In this document: in pieces, positions 1-8,148 of the stretch
How positions within the stretch are numbered: position 1 is the stretch's first letter
Layout: every line of letters begins with the position of its first letter
Assembly: GCA_963815125.1 (NCBI GenBank)
Contig: CAWFFM010000008.1
Location: forward strand, 112,217 to 176,216
From: Actinocatenispora sp963815125
GTDB taxonomy: Bacteria > Actinomycetota > Actinomycetes > Mycobacteriales > Micromonosporaceae
DNA length: 64,000 nucleotides
Direction: 5' to 3'
Notes under the pieces: model-generated
The model's database searches: none
The model's input: only the letters and a program-made list of their open reading frames with translations
Told to the model about the DNA's origin: nothing
Program-made: the position numbers and the translations under genes

Positions 1-695
1 GGCTGGAACACGGTCGGCTGCCCGGACGCCGCGCCGATGGACTGTACCGACGCCCCGTCGGCGAGCAGCGCGAAGGCCAGCGCCAGACCGGGACCGCCGA
101 CCGTGTCGAGCGCACCGTGCACCGGCTCGGTGACCTGGTCGAGTCCACCGACCAGCTCCGCGGCACCCAGTTCCCGCAGGCCGGCACCCCGGGCCGGATC
201 ACCGACCTGGGCGATCACGTGCGCGCCGCCGCGGGCGGCGAGCTGTACGGCGAACCGGCCGACCCCACCGGACGCGCCGGTGACGACGATCCGGCGGCCC
301 AGCAGGGACCCGAGCCGGCGCAGCGCCCGCAGCGCGGTGACCCCGGCGACCGGCAGTGCGCTCGCCGCGCCCAGGTCCACCCCGTCCGGTACGACGGCGA
401 TGTTCGCGGTGTCCACGGCCCGCAGCTCCGCCCAGGCGCCGCTGCCGCCGAACGTGACGACCCGGGCACCGGCCGGCGGGCCCGTACCGTCCGCGGCCGG
501 GGTGTTGACCACACCTGCCGCGTCCCAGCCCGGTACCCGACCGTCCGGCATACCGCCGACGGAGCTCAGGTCACCCCGGTTCAGCGACACGGCGGCGACC
601 CGTACGAGGGCCTGACCGGCGGCGGGTTCCGGGTCGGGCGCCGTACCGGAGCTGAGTCCGGACCGTGCCACGTGGTCGACGACAAGTGCGCGCAT
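1..695 (-). CDS. MDR-family zinc-independent quinone oxidoreductase (3' truncated by window edge)
   Basis: Reading from an ATG at 695 on the minus strand gives MRALVVDHVARSG and an open frame to the window edge (about 231 residues visible). The GroES-like N-terminal half (VPGWDAAGVV, ARVVTFGGSGAWAE) is followed by the Rossmann motif region VVTGASGGVGRFAVQLA, typical of NADPH:quinone reductases and related medium-chain reductases. I see none of the structural zinc cysteines of true alcohol dehydrogenases, so it probably reduces a quinone or enone with NADPH in the cytosol. It is divergent from coaA with about 50 bp between starts, so the two probably share a promoter region. The C-terminus lies outside the window. 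Confidence 0.85.
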   Translation of the reverse strand, partial: MRALVVDHVARSGLSSGTAPDPEPAAGQALVRVAAVSLNRGDLSSVGGMPDGRVPGWDAAGVVNTPAADGTGPPAGARVVTFGGSGAWAELRAVDTANIAVVPDGVDLGAASALPVAGVTALRALRRLGSLLGRRIVVTGASGGVGRFAVQLAARGGAHVIAQVGDPARGAGLRELGAAELVGGLDQVTEPVHGALDTVGGPGLALAFALLADGASVQSIGAASGQPTVFQ

Positions 696-745
696 GAGGT
701 GATCCTAGAAGCACCGAAGGTCACGTCCACCGCGAAATCGGCACA

Positions 746-1714
746 GTGCGCGGCCCCGGCGTGCGCGACCCGGTACAGACCCGGTTCACTGTCCGGGTGC
801 CCCAACCGACCCCGTATGTGGAACTGAGCCGCGCACAGTGGCGCACGTTGCGCCGGTCCACGCCGTTGGAGCTGACCGCCGCCGAGCTGATCCGGCTCCG
901 CGGGCTGGGCGACATGGTGTCCCTGGACGAGGTCGCCGACGTCTACCTGCCGCTGTCCCGACTGCTCAACCTCCAGGTCGCGGCGCGCCAACGGCTCAAC
1001 GAGGCGACCGCGGTGTTCCTCGGCGAACCGGCCCGGCGGGTGCCGTTCGTGATCGGTATCGCCGGCAGTGTCGCGGTCGGCAAGTCCACCATCGCCCGGC
1101 TGCTGCGTACCCTGCTCGCCCAGTGGCCGGACCACCCGAGCGTGGACCTGATCACCACCGACGGTTTCCTGTGGCCCAACGCCGAACTGAAGCGGCGCGG
1201 ACTGATGGAACGCAAGGGTTTCCCGGAGAGCTACGACCGGCGCGCGCTGGTGCGGTTCGTCTCGGACGTGAAGGCGGGTCGGCCGGAGGTGGCCGCACCG
1301 GTGTACTCGCACCTGTCGTACGACATCGTGCCCGGAGAGTCGCTGGTCGTCCGGCAACCGGACATCCTGCTGGTGGAGGGCCTGAACGTGTTGCAGCCGG
1401 CGCCCCGGCTGGCCGTCTCGGACCTGTTCGACTTCTCCATCTACGTGGACGCGCACACCGCGGACATCCGGAGCTGGTACGTGGAACGGTTCCTGAAACT
1501 GCGGGAGACCGCGTTCGCCGACCCCGCATCGTTCTTCCACCGGTTCGCGAAACTGTCCGACGACGAGGCGGAGCAGACGGCGGCGGGGATCTGGACGGCG
1601 ATCAACGAACCGAATCTGACCGACAACATCCGCCCGACGCGTCCGCGCGCCACACTGGTACTGCAGAAGGGCCCGGACCACGCGGTCGCCCGGATTCGGC
1701 TGCGCAAGCTCTGA
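746..1714 (+). CDS. coaA: Type I pantothenate kinase (CoaA)
   Basis: The 322-aa protein starts at GTG 746 and matches the bacterial type I pantothenate kinase family in length. This enzyme phosphorylates pantothenate, the first committed step of coenzyme A synthesis, in the cytosol. The Walker A motif GSVAVGKST is at residues 107-115. It is followed by LITTDGFLWPNAELKRRG, the ESYD segment, VEGLNVLQ and the pantothenate-pocket region DFSIYVDA. The C-terminal VLQKGPDHAV segment is also family-typical. The gene stands alone, divergent from the oxidoreductase. The exact start is uncertain; an in-frame start nearer VPQPTPYVEL is possible. Confidence 0.95.
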   Translation: MRGPGVRDPVQTRFTVRVPQPTPYVELSRAQWRTLRRSTPLELTAAELIRLRGLGDMVSLDEVADVYLPLSRLLNLQVAARQRLNEATAVFLGEPARRVPFVIGIAGSVAVGKSTIARLLRTLLAQWPDHPSVDLITTDGFLWPNAELKRRGLMERKGFPESYDRRALVRFVSDVKAGRPEVAAPVYSHLSYDIVPGESLVVRQPDILLVEGLNVLQPAPRLAVSDLFDFSIYVDAHTADIRSWYVERFLKLRETAFADPASFFHRFAKLSDDEAEQTAAGIWTAINEPNLTDNIRPTRPRATLVLQKGPDHAVARIRLRKL

Positions 1715-1789
1715 GTTCTGCTGTGGCATCTCGCACCACCGGGTGACTTCCGCCGACATTCGAACGTGTGTTCGATATAGTTCCAGGTC

Positions 1790-2008
1790 ATGACGGTGGT
1801 GCGGGGCTGGTGGAACGGGCAGCGGGACGAGCGGGCCCGGCAACGGGTACAGATCCGTGAGGATGCCGACGGCTGGTGGGTCGACCACTTCGGCCCCTAC
1901 GGTCGGTACGAGTACGTGCGCTGCACGGATGCGTCGCAGGCCGGTGCCGAGGCGCACCGGTTCCTGGCGCGGGGCTCACGCTGGCGCGCGTACGACCCGA
2001 CCTCCTGA
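1790..2008 (+). CDS. Small hypothetical protein, Trp/Arg-rich
   Basis: This 72-aa reading frame begins MTVVRGWWNGQRDERA and ends RWRAYDPTS. It has a plausible ATG start about 75 bp after coaA and ends about 60 bp before the tRNA gene. The composition (many W, R, Y, acidic residues) and the segment VDHFGPYGRYEYV look like a folded small protein, not antisense noise. I do not recognise a family and cannot assign a function. Confidence 0.5.
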   Translation: MTVVRGWWNGQRDERARQRVQIREDADGWWVDHFGPYGRYEYVRCTDASQAGAEAHRFLARGSRWRAYDPTS

Positions 2009-2070
2009 CCGTGGGCGACCCGGACAGTTGGCGCGAGCCGTGCGCCGGCCTACGGTACGGTGTCGGGTGC

Positions 2071-2146
2071 GGGTCGCTAGCTCAATCGGTAGAGCTGCGG
2101 ACTTTTAATCCGTAGGTTCGGGGTTCGAGCCCCCGGCGACCCACCA
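2071..2146 (+). tRNA. tRNA-Lys (anticodon UUU), CCA encoded
   Basis: A full cloverleaf can be drawn. The acceptor stem GGGTCGC (2071-2077) pairs with GCGACCC (2136-2142). The anticodon stem GCGGA/TCCGT closes loop CTTTTAA, with anticodon TTT at 2104-2106. The T stem CGGGG/CCCCG encloses TTCGAGC. The discriminator A (2143) is followed by an encoded CCA. The 3' half is the attachment site of a genomic island, and the copy here is the complete, functional-looking gene. Confidence 0.97.
2109..2146 (+). repeat. attL: tRNA-Lys 3'-end core repeat, 38 bp
   Basis: The stretch from the anticodon-stem 3' strand to the CCA end is repeated without mismatch at 20988-21025 in the same orientation. Bases on both sides differ (2108 A versus 20987 G; 2147 A versus 21026 G), so the repeat is exactly 38 bp. 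A duplicated tRNA 3' end is the standard footprint of tyrosine-recombinase integration. Confidence 0.92.
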
Positions 2147-2190
2147 ATCCCGCAGTTCAGCGGTTTGCACACCGGACCCTATGGCGGCTG

Positions 2191-2216
2191 GCCCAGGATT
2201 TACCCAGGAAAAACGA
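2191..2216 (+). repeat. 26-bp subterminal repeat, left copy (CCCAGGATTTACCCAGG core)
   Basis: This 26-bp sequence occurs again at 20839-20864 in direct orientation with one mismatch (25/26). Both copies lie just inside the island ends: 45 bp inside attL and about 124 bp inside attR. Candidate integrase or excisionase binding site; no function is shown. Confidence 0.6.
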
Positions 2217-2226
2217 ATTCGTACGT

Positions 2227-2567
2227 TACGGGCTGTTTCGCCGCTGGCAACGCACTGGGGCGTGGGCTTCCATCCTGGCGCGGTTACAGGCCGACGCTGA
2301 CGCCGCCGGGTTGATCACCTGGGACGTCAGCGTGGACTCGACCATCGCTCGGGCGCACCAGCACGCTGCTGGGGCGCGAAAAAAGGGGATGTGCAGGCCG
2401 AACCACCTGGTGGGGTGGGTGAGCCGGAGCCAGCTGATCATGGTCTGGGCCGGTCGCGGGGTGGCTGGACCACCAAGCTTGCATCTGGCGACCGAGCAGG
2501 GGCAAAAGCCGTTGTCGCTGGTGATCACTGCAGGCCAGCGCGGGGACTCGCCCCAGTTTCAGTCGGA
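2227..2567 (+). pseudogene. IS5-family transposase fragment (frameshifted)
   Basis: Translated pieces match the N-terminal half of an IS5-family DDE transposase: YGLFRRWQRTGAWASIL and VSVDSTIARAHQHAAGAR, then in another frame EPADHGLGRSRGG, then back in the first frame HLATEQGQKPLSLVITAGQ. The two frame changes fall near the A6G4 run at about 2379-2388 and near 2475. The catalytic first Asp region (DST) is present, but the rest of the gene and both terminal repeats are missing. It is a dead relic marking the left end of the island. Confidence 0.8.
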
Positions 2568-2576
2568 GATTCGTGT

Positions 2577-3440
2577 TTATCGTCGGACCCATGTGTAAGT
2601 TGCAACATCATAGGCTACTGGTTCCTCATCCTCGTCCGGCTCGATGGTCATGTTGCCATAGTTGCCTTCAGCGGTTTTTATGCATGCGACAATTATACTG
2701 GCGTCCAGATCATTCCTTTTGAAATTGTTGGCCCATTTGTGGGACTTCTTGCATTTTTCTTCGGACGGGATGTCTCGTCCCCACGACGCGAACCAACCGT
2801 ACTTGTACACGCGGGAGATCTTGGCGCCATTAACGACCCGCAGTTGACCGGTGACGTGGTCATATGCCAGATCTGGGAGGCCGTGACGATGCCCCATCTC
2901 AGACCTTTCGAAATCTAGCAGCGTGTCATCGCTTGTCTCGCTCAGGTCAAAGTCCTCCTTGTCGATGTCGGCCGCGGGATGGGCCAGCGGCGTGGGAGTT
3001 CCGGTCGGGCTGATATCGGTCACAGTGATGGTGGACTTCGACTTCGCGGAAATCGTCACCCGGTTTCTCTCGATGTCCTGAACGAACTTGCCGTTCATCG
3101 TAATGCGCATCTTCCGATCGGAGTTGATCTGATACGCATTGCACCGTCGCTTACCGCGAACGGTCCGACAGATGAAGAGCTGTGTGACATCCTCGGGCTG
3201 TGCTGGCACCGTTTCGCCGTGCAGATCCTTGGCCACTCCCGCCTTGACCGTGATGACCCCCAGTGAAGTGACGAGCTTCGCGTTCGCTGTCACGTGGACG
3301 GCCCCGGTCGAATCGATCGCGATGCTGATCGGGGCGAACGGCGGGTCGTACTCGATGGTGCCATGAGGCACAGACCCACATGCACTCGCGGTGACCATGA
3401 CGATCGCCAGCATCGCCAGAGCGGCTCGAAACGACTTCAT
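2577..3440 (-). CDS. Putative secreted lipoprotein, unknown function
   Basis: The 287-aa product starts MKSFRAALAMLAIVMVTASACGS: a classic Sec signal peptide ending in a lipobox (ASAC, Cys21). The mature part has a beta-rich region (residues about 35-165), a Thr/Pro linker (SPTGTPTPLAHP) and a C-terminal basic region with a few Cys. No family recognised. Base composition is visibly lower in GC than the flanking host genes (for example the AT-rich stretch 2660-2760), consistent with foreign origin. It reads away from the secretion genes and its 3' end abuts the IS5 relic, which may have altered its terminus. Confidence 0.75.
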   Translation of the reverse strand: MKSFRAALAMLAIVMVTASACGSVPHGTIEYDPPFAPISIAIDSTGAVHVTANAKLVTSLGVITVKAGVAKDLHGETVPAQPEDVTQLFICRTVRGKRRCNAYQINSDRKMRITMNGKFVQDIERNRVTISAKSKSTITVTDISPTGTPTPLAHPAADIDKEDFDLSETSDDTLLDFERSEMGHRHGLPDLAYDHVTGQLRVVNGAKISRVYKYGWFASWGRDIPSEEKCKKSHKWANNFKRNDLDASIIVACIKTAEGNYGNMTIEPDEDEEPVAYDVATYTWVRR

Positions 3441-3893
3441 GATCGCTCCTTTCGTCGTGCCATCAACTGGTCACCAGACATGTCGTTGGTGCGGCCATCA
3501 CCAGTGGTCGAGTGCGACCGGAAGAAACTACCAACGTCAGGGACGCACAGCCGACCCTATGGCTTGTGACATCGCATCTTCGGGCGCTCCCTTCGAGTTT
3601 GAAATTACGAGCCGGCGTTCTCGTTCGCAAGCGAGAACGCGCGGAACATTCCGAAGCACAGAGTCGCCGCAGTACGACGAGCTAGGTGACGCTGGATGGC
3701 GGAGTACCCCGCTGTGTGTGGACGCGGTTCGGAGTACCTGATGTTGGCGATATCGCGTGCCTGCGGCCGGAGTGCACGACGGGCGCGACCATACCGGGTG
3801 GCGGCAAAAGATTCCGTCGTGGTTATGTTGATCACCGCGATGGGCTTCGGATCGGCTTGTTGTCTGTGGGTGGGTTTGTCGAAAGGGAGGCTA
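3441..3893. other. Intergenic region between divergent lipoprotein and MoxR genes
   Basis: About 450 bp with no convincing gene on either strand; it must hold the promoters for both flanking genes. The MoxR frame stays open upstream to 3696, but that extension lacks MoxR similarity. I chose the GTG at 3894, preceded by GAAAGGGAGG at 3881-3890, as the start. Confidence 0.5.
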
Positions 3894-4874
3894 GTGATCT
3901 TCACCGAGGAGCATGTGGCGGGCTTTCGCCAGCTGTATCAGGCGGTTGCCGGGCAGATCGAGACGGCGGTGATGGGTAAGCGCTCGGTGATCGACCTGGT
4001 GCTGATGGCGTTGTTCGTCGGGGGGCATGTGCTAATTGAGGACGTCCCTGGTACCGGGAAGACGACGCTGGCGCGATCGTTGTCAGCGGCGCTGGGCGGG
4101 CGGGCGGGTCGGATCCAGTTCACACCGGATTTGCTGCCGAGCGATGTGACGGGCACGCTTCGGCTGGACCCGTCCACCGGCAATGTGCAGTTCCATCCTG
4201 GTCCGGTGTTCGCGAATGTACTGGTCGCCGACGAGATCAACCGTGCCGCGGCCAAGACACAGTCGGCGTTGTTGGAGGTGATGGAGGAGCGCACAGTCAC
4301 CGTCGATGGAAGCAGCTATCCGGTGCCGCGGCCGTTTGTGGTGGTGGCAACGCAGAACCCAGTTGATCTTGAGGGAACCTATCGGTTGCCGGAGGCGCAG
4401 TTGGATCGGTTCTTGCTCCGTACCTCGATGGGCTATCCGGGTGTTGACGATGAGGTGGCGGTACTACGCCCGGGTAGCAGGGCCGGTTCGGTGTCCGATG
4501 TCCGAGCGGTGAGCAAGCCGGACGACGTTTTGGCGTGGGCACGGTTGATCGAGTCGGTGTATGTGCATGAGGATCTGACCAGGTACGTGCAGGCCGTGGG
4601 CGCTGCGACGCGGGCGGAACCGCGGTTGCGGTTGGGCGCAAGTACCCGCGCTCTTCGGGCGCTGGTGCGCTGTGCGCAGGTACATGCATCCGTGAACGGG
4701 CGCGGTTGGGTTGTGCCCATGGACATTCAGAGCGTGGCCGAACCGGTACTGGCTCATCGCCTGTTGGTCAGTCGAAACGGGCTGCTGGCGGGCGTGACAT
4801 CGGCGCACGTGCTGGGTGATGTGCTGAAGGGCGTACCGGTTCCGCGTTTGGAGCAGAGCCAACCGGTCTTGTGA
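3894..4874 (+). CDS. MoxR-type AAA+ ATPase
   Basis: The 326-aa protein begins VIFTEEHVAGFRQLY after a strong ribosome binding site. It has Walker A (EDVPGTGKTTLARSL), Walker B (VLVADEINRA), the MoxR signature ATQNPVDLEGTYRLPEAQLD and a C-terminal lid domain. MoxR ATPases act as chaperones that mature or remodel partner proteins, usually encoded next to VWA or DUF58 proteins. Here the DUF58 and transglutaminase-like genes follow directly with 1- and 4-nt overlaps, forming the common MoxR-DUF58-TgpA trio, probably acting at the membrane. The longer frame back to 3696 is unlikely to be translated. Confidence 0.92.
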   Translation: MIFTEEHVAGFRQLYQAVAGQIETAVMGKRSVIDLVLMALFVGGHVLIEDVPGTGKTTLARSLSAALGGRAGRIQFTPDLLPSDVTGTLRLDPSTGNVQFHPGPVFANVLVADEINRAAAKTQSALLEVMEERTVTVDGSSYPVPRPFVVVATQNPVDLEGTYRLPEAQLDRFLLRTSMGYPGVDDEVAVLRPGSRAGSVSDVRAVSKPDDVLAWARLIESVYVHEDLTRYVQAVGAATRAEPRLRLGASTRALRALVRCAQVHASVNGRGWVVPMDIQSVAEPVLAHRLLVSRNGLLAGVTSAHVLGDVLKGVPVPRLEQSQPVL

Positions 4875-6082
4875 TGACTACAGAAAGAAGCATGTCAGCA
4901 TACACGCCGCGACGGTTAACGCGGTTGTTGGACAGGTTGACAGCGCGTGGGTGGACAGCTCTCGTAATGGGAGGCACGTTAGCTGGCCTGGGGGCGTGGT
5001 GGCATTACCCGTCCGCACTGGGGTTGGGGGCCAGCCTTGTGGTCTTGGCCGCCGTGGCGACGATCGGGGTGTGCCTGCCGAGACCGGTCCAAGTCGAGCG
5101 AAGTATCACACCGTTGGAGGTGCAGCGTGGCCAGGGCTGCACCGCGACGCTGCGCATCCGCAACGGCAGCCGGTGGCGGCCGCTGTGGGCGCAGGGCGTA
5201 GAGCGGGTCGACGGAAGCCGTGTGCCGATCAGGGCGGGCAGGATCGCCCGGAGAGGTGTCGGCGATCTCCAGTATGAGATACCAACCGAACGTCGAGGCA
5301 TCCTCCTTGTGGAGCCGCTGGAGCTGGTACGACGTGACCCGGCCGGGCTGGCAGCGAGCACCCAACACGTTGGGACTGCGGCGGAGGTGCGGGTGCTGCC
5401 GCGCATCCACCCAGTCGCCAACGTCCCCAGCGGAACACTGATGGGTGAGATGTCGGTGTCAGATCGGATCAGCGGGGGCGGCACGAACCTGATAAGCCTT
5501 CGGGAGTACGTGCCTGGTGATGACCTGCGGTGGTTGCACTGCGCCACGAGTGCCCGTACGGGCAAGTTGATGGTGCGGGAGGATGCCGAACCGACTCAGA
5601 CGCACATGAATGTCATCGTTGATGACCGTGCGGCTGCCTACGGTGGAAGCGATAGCTTGGATTTCGAAGAGGCTGTCGATGTGGCCGCGTCGTTGGCGCT
5701 AGCCGCAGTCGATCAAGGACATTCGGTTCGGGTCGTGACCATGTCCGGCGCGATGGACGAGGAAGTATGCGACCCATCCACAGGACCAAGGCGGCTCATC
5801 GATGCACTGACCCCTGTCCACGCGGTGGCCGAGTCTGGGACAGCGGCGTTGGCCTACGGCATCGCCGATGTGATGGTCGCGGTGACCGGTGACCGAGCCA
5901 ACGGAGATGGCCTGCTGGCGATGGCATCGGCATCGGCGGTGGGGATCATGCTGGTGGTGGCTACTCAAGAGGAGCCGAGCGCGGTGTCGATGGTTGACGG
6001 TGTGGCCGTGGTACGGGCTGGCTCTGCCGGCGAACTGCTGAGGCTGTTCGCGGCGACTGTGACGCCTGGGGCCACGCGATGA
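4874..6082 (+). CDS. DUF58-family membrane protein
   Basis: The 402-aa protein has two N-terminal membrane segments (about residues 27-75: ALVMGGTLAGLGAWWHYP and LGASLVVLAAVATIGV). An Ig-like beta region follows, then the DUF58 hallmark at about residues 215-240, with REYVPGDDLRWLHCATSAR. The C-terminal half resembles a VWA-like fold. ATG 4874 overlaps the MoxR stop (TGATG); a GTG at 4871 is an alternative. DUF58 proteins are the usual clients of MoxR ATPases. Function is not established; linkage suggests a cell-envelope complex with the following protein. Confidence 0.9.
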   Translation: MTTERSMSAYTPRRLTRLLDRLTARGWTALVMGGTLAGLGAWWHYPSALGLGASLVVLAAVATIGVCLPRPVQVERSITPLEVQRGQGCTATLRIRNGSRWRPLWAQGVERVDGSRVPIRAGRIARRGVGDLQYEIPTERRGILLVEPLELVRRDPAGLAASTQHVGTAAEVRVLPRIHPVANVPSGTLMGEMSVSDRISGGGTNLISLREYVPGDDLRWLHCATSARTGKLMVREDAEPTQTHMNVIVDDRAAAYGGSDSLDFEEAVDVAASLALAAVDQGHSVRVVTMSGAMDEEVCDPSTGPRRLIDALTPVHAVAESGTAALAYGIADVMVAVTGDRANGDGLLAMASASAVGIMLVVATQEEPSAVSMVDGVAVVRAGSAGELLRLFAATVTPGATR

Positions 6083-8127
6083 TGGGGCGTCGTGTAGCCG
6101 ATCTGGCGGCGCTGACAGTGGCCACGTTGATCGCCTCTCGCGGGTGGGCGGGTGGATGGATTCCGGCGCTGGCACTGTCCACCGCGGTCATGGCCGGGTA
6201 CGGCCTCATTGTGGCGTGCGGGCGAGTTGGATTGTCGCTCGTAGGCAGCGTGATGGTGCTCGGACTGGCCGCCGTGACGGCGGGGCAAATGCTGACACTT
6301 CACGGTGGCGGCTTGCTGGATTCGTTGCCACGGCTCTTAACGTCAGCGCGGCCTGCTCCACCGACAGCTGATCTGCTCCTGCCCGGGCTGTTGATCGTGC
6401 TTCTGGTTGGCCTCGGTATTGGCGCGCTATCGACACTGCCGGCCGCCAGTGGTTCTGTGGCGGGACTGGTGGGTGCTGGACTGATCTACGTCTTCGCTGA
6501 GTTGCTGACGGCTGGGCACGCCGATCCCTGGGGGCTCGGGGCCGCTGCTGTGCTGATCGTCGTGCTCGGGGGCTGGTTGGTCTCCGAGCGCGGTGGCGTA
6601 CCTGGCCGGAACGCTCCAGGCTTGATGGTGGCGACGCCGCTGCTGGCGGTCTGCGGAGTGGTGGTCGTGCTGCTGGCCGGGCTACCGACCAGCAGCGCCT
6701 TCGACCTTCGTTCGCTGGTGCGGTCTTCGGACTTCACCCTCATCGAACCCAGCCCGTTGCCGCATTTGGCAGTCTGGGCGCAGCGGGGCGATGAGCCGAT
6801 GCTGGTGGTTCGAGGCCAGTTGCGGGCACGGCTGCGGCTGGTTGTGCTGTCCGATTTCACCGGCGCCACCTGGCGGGCCGGGCGTCATTACTACCCACTA
6901 GGCGCGGCGCCGACGGCCAGACTCCGCGCAGGTAAGCACCGGATCCGGTCCAGTGTCGAGATCACGATCCGGGCGATGGACGGGCCATGGCTTCCTACCC
7001 CCGGCGAGGCTGTGAGGACCTCGGTCGCCGCCGCACGTGTCGATCCCGGCTGCGGGTGCCTTGCCCTCAGCGACCGGCTGAGGCCAGGACTTCGGTACAC
7101 CGTCGACGCCCGCAGTGACGCTCAGCCGTCAGACAGCATGCTCGCGAAGGCCCAAGTTCCGGTCAGGTCGGCTGTGCGGAATTATCTGGCTCTCCCAGAG
7201 TTGCCGCCGCGGCTGTCCGACTATGCCAAGGCATCGGTTGCCGGAGCACACAGCGATGCAGAACGGGCCCATCGGATCGTTAGGGCTGTTGTCGCTGGCC
7301 GTTCGGTGGACGCCACGGCGCCAGCAGGGTCCTCCTATGCCCGACTGCAGACGTTCCTGTTTGGCGACCAAGACACCACACACGGGGCCCAGGCGGGAAC
7401 CTCGGAGCAGTTTGCTACCGCGTTCGCGACCCTCGCGCGTGCTGTCGGCTTGCCGACCCGCATCGTGGTCGGCTTCGGGGATGGACAGCGCCGGACCGAT
7501 GGCGACCGATTGATCCGTGGGCGCGACATCATGGCTTGGCCGGAGGTGTACTTCACCGGCCTGGGGTGGGTGGACTTCGACCTTTCTCCCCAGCCGGGCC
7601 ACGTCCGGCACCACGACGATGGGGCCGAGCGGCCCGGGCAGCCTTTGGCGCCGGCCGCAGCGCCTACCCGTCCGCCGATCACCAAAAGCCGCCGCCGCGC
7701 CGGTGAGGCCCCCCATCGGCCGGTTGTGGTGCTGGCCGCCTTGGGCGCGGCCATACCACTGGCTGCGGTTGTGGTCCTGATTGGGCTGCGTGGTCGGCGC
7801 CGGAGACGCCATCGGCGTGGGGGCGCGGCCGGCGCCTGGTCGGAGGTCCTGGATCTCTGCACTCTAATCGGTTACCGGCCGTCGGTGGCTTGTCCAGCGC
7901 CGGCCGTGGCCGCTGACCTTGCACGCTTGGTCCCTTCAGATACAAGAGACCATCCAGCGACAATCCTCGCCTGGGAGGCCGACAGGGGCGCCTTCGCGGG
8001 CCCGCATGCGACACAGGACCCTGTGTGGCAGCACATCCAACGGCTGCAGCGGCTGGTGCGCCGTAGCCTCCCCTGGTATCGACGGTTGCTCTTGCCGGCC
8101 GATCCACGTCCGCTGCGTCGTCGATGA
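6079..8127 (+). CDS. DUF3488/transglutaminase-like (TgpA-type) membrane protein lacking Cys and His of the catalytic triad
   Basis: The 682-aa protein overlaps the DUF58 gene by ATGA. Residues 1-205 hold about six membrane helices (DUF3488-like). An extracytoplasmic part follows with a transglutaminase-like core (about residues 420-510), a Pro-rich linker, one more helix (VVVLAALGAAIPLAAVVVLIG) and a cytosolic tail. The core reads GTSEQFATAFATLARAVGLP, with Ser442 where active enzymes have Cys. Met485 (in RDIMAWPEVYF) replaces the usual His, while Asp501 is kept. It is therefore probably a non-enzymatic binding or scaffold relative, possibly acting on peptidoglycan or secretion partners. Confidence 0.88.
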   Translation: MMGRRVADLAALTVATLIASRGWAGGWIPALALSTAVMAGYGLIVACGRVGLSLVGSVMVLGLAAVTAGQMLTLHGGGLLDSLPRLLTSARPAPPTADLLLPGLLIVLLVGLGIGALSTLPAASGSVAGLVGAGLIYVFAELLTAGHADPWGLGAAAVLIVVLGGWLVSERGGVPGRNAPGLMVATPLLAVCGVVVVLLAGLPTSSAFDLRSLVRSSDFTLIEPSPLPHLAVWAQRGDEPMLVVRGQLRARLRLVVLSDFTGATWRAGRHYYPLGAAPTARLRAGKHRIRSSVEITIRAMDGPWLPTPGEAVRTSVAAARVDPGCGCLALSDRLRPGLRYTVDARSDAQPSDSMLAKAQVPVRSAVRNYLALPELPPRLSDYAKASVAGAHSDAERAHRIVRAVVAGRSVDATAPAGSSYARLQTFLFGDQDTTHGAQAGTSEQFATAFATLARAVGLPTRIVVGFGDGQRRTDGDRLIRGRDIMAWPEVYFTGLGWVDFDLSPQPGHVRHHDDGAERPGQPLAPAAAPTRPPITKSRRRAGEAPHRPVVVLAALGAAIPLAAVVVLIGLRGRRRRRHRRGGAAGAWSEVLDLCTLIGYRPSVACPAPAVAADLARLVPSDTRDHPATILAWEADRGAFAGPHATQDPVWQHIQRLQRLVRRSLPWYRRLLLPADPRPLRRR

Positions 8128-8148
8128 GACCGCAACGGGACCTAATGG

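Noticed and set aside
581..1957. A 458-codon minus-strand frame across coaA
   Set aside because: Antisense to a well-supported pantothenate kinase; composition is typical of a GC shadow.
2379..2388. A6G4 run in the IS5 fragment as a programmed frameshift site
   Set aside because: A second, unrelated frame change follows near 2475 and the gene is truncated at both ends, so simple decay explains it.
3696..3893. N-terminal extension of the MoxR ATPase
   Set aside because: The extension lacks family similarity, and a strong ribosome binding site precedes GTG 3894.
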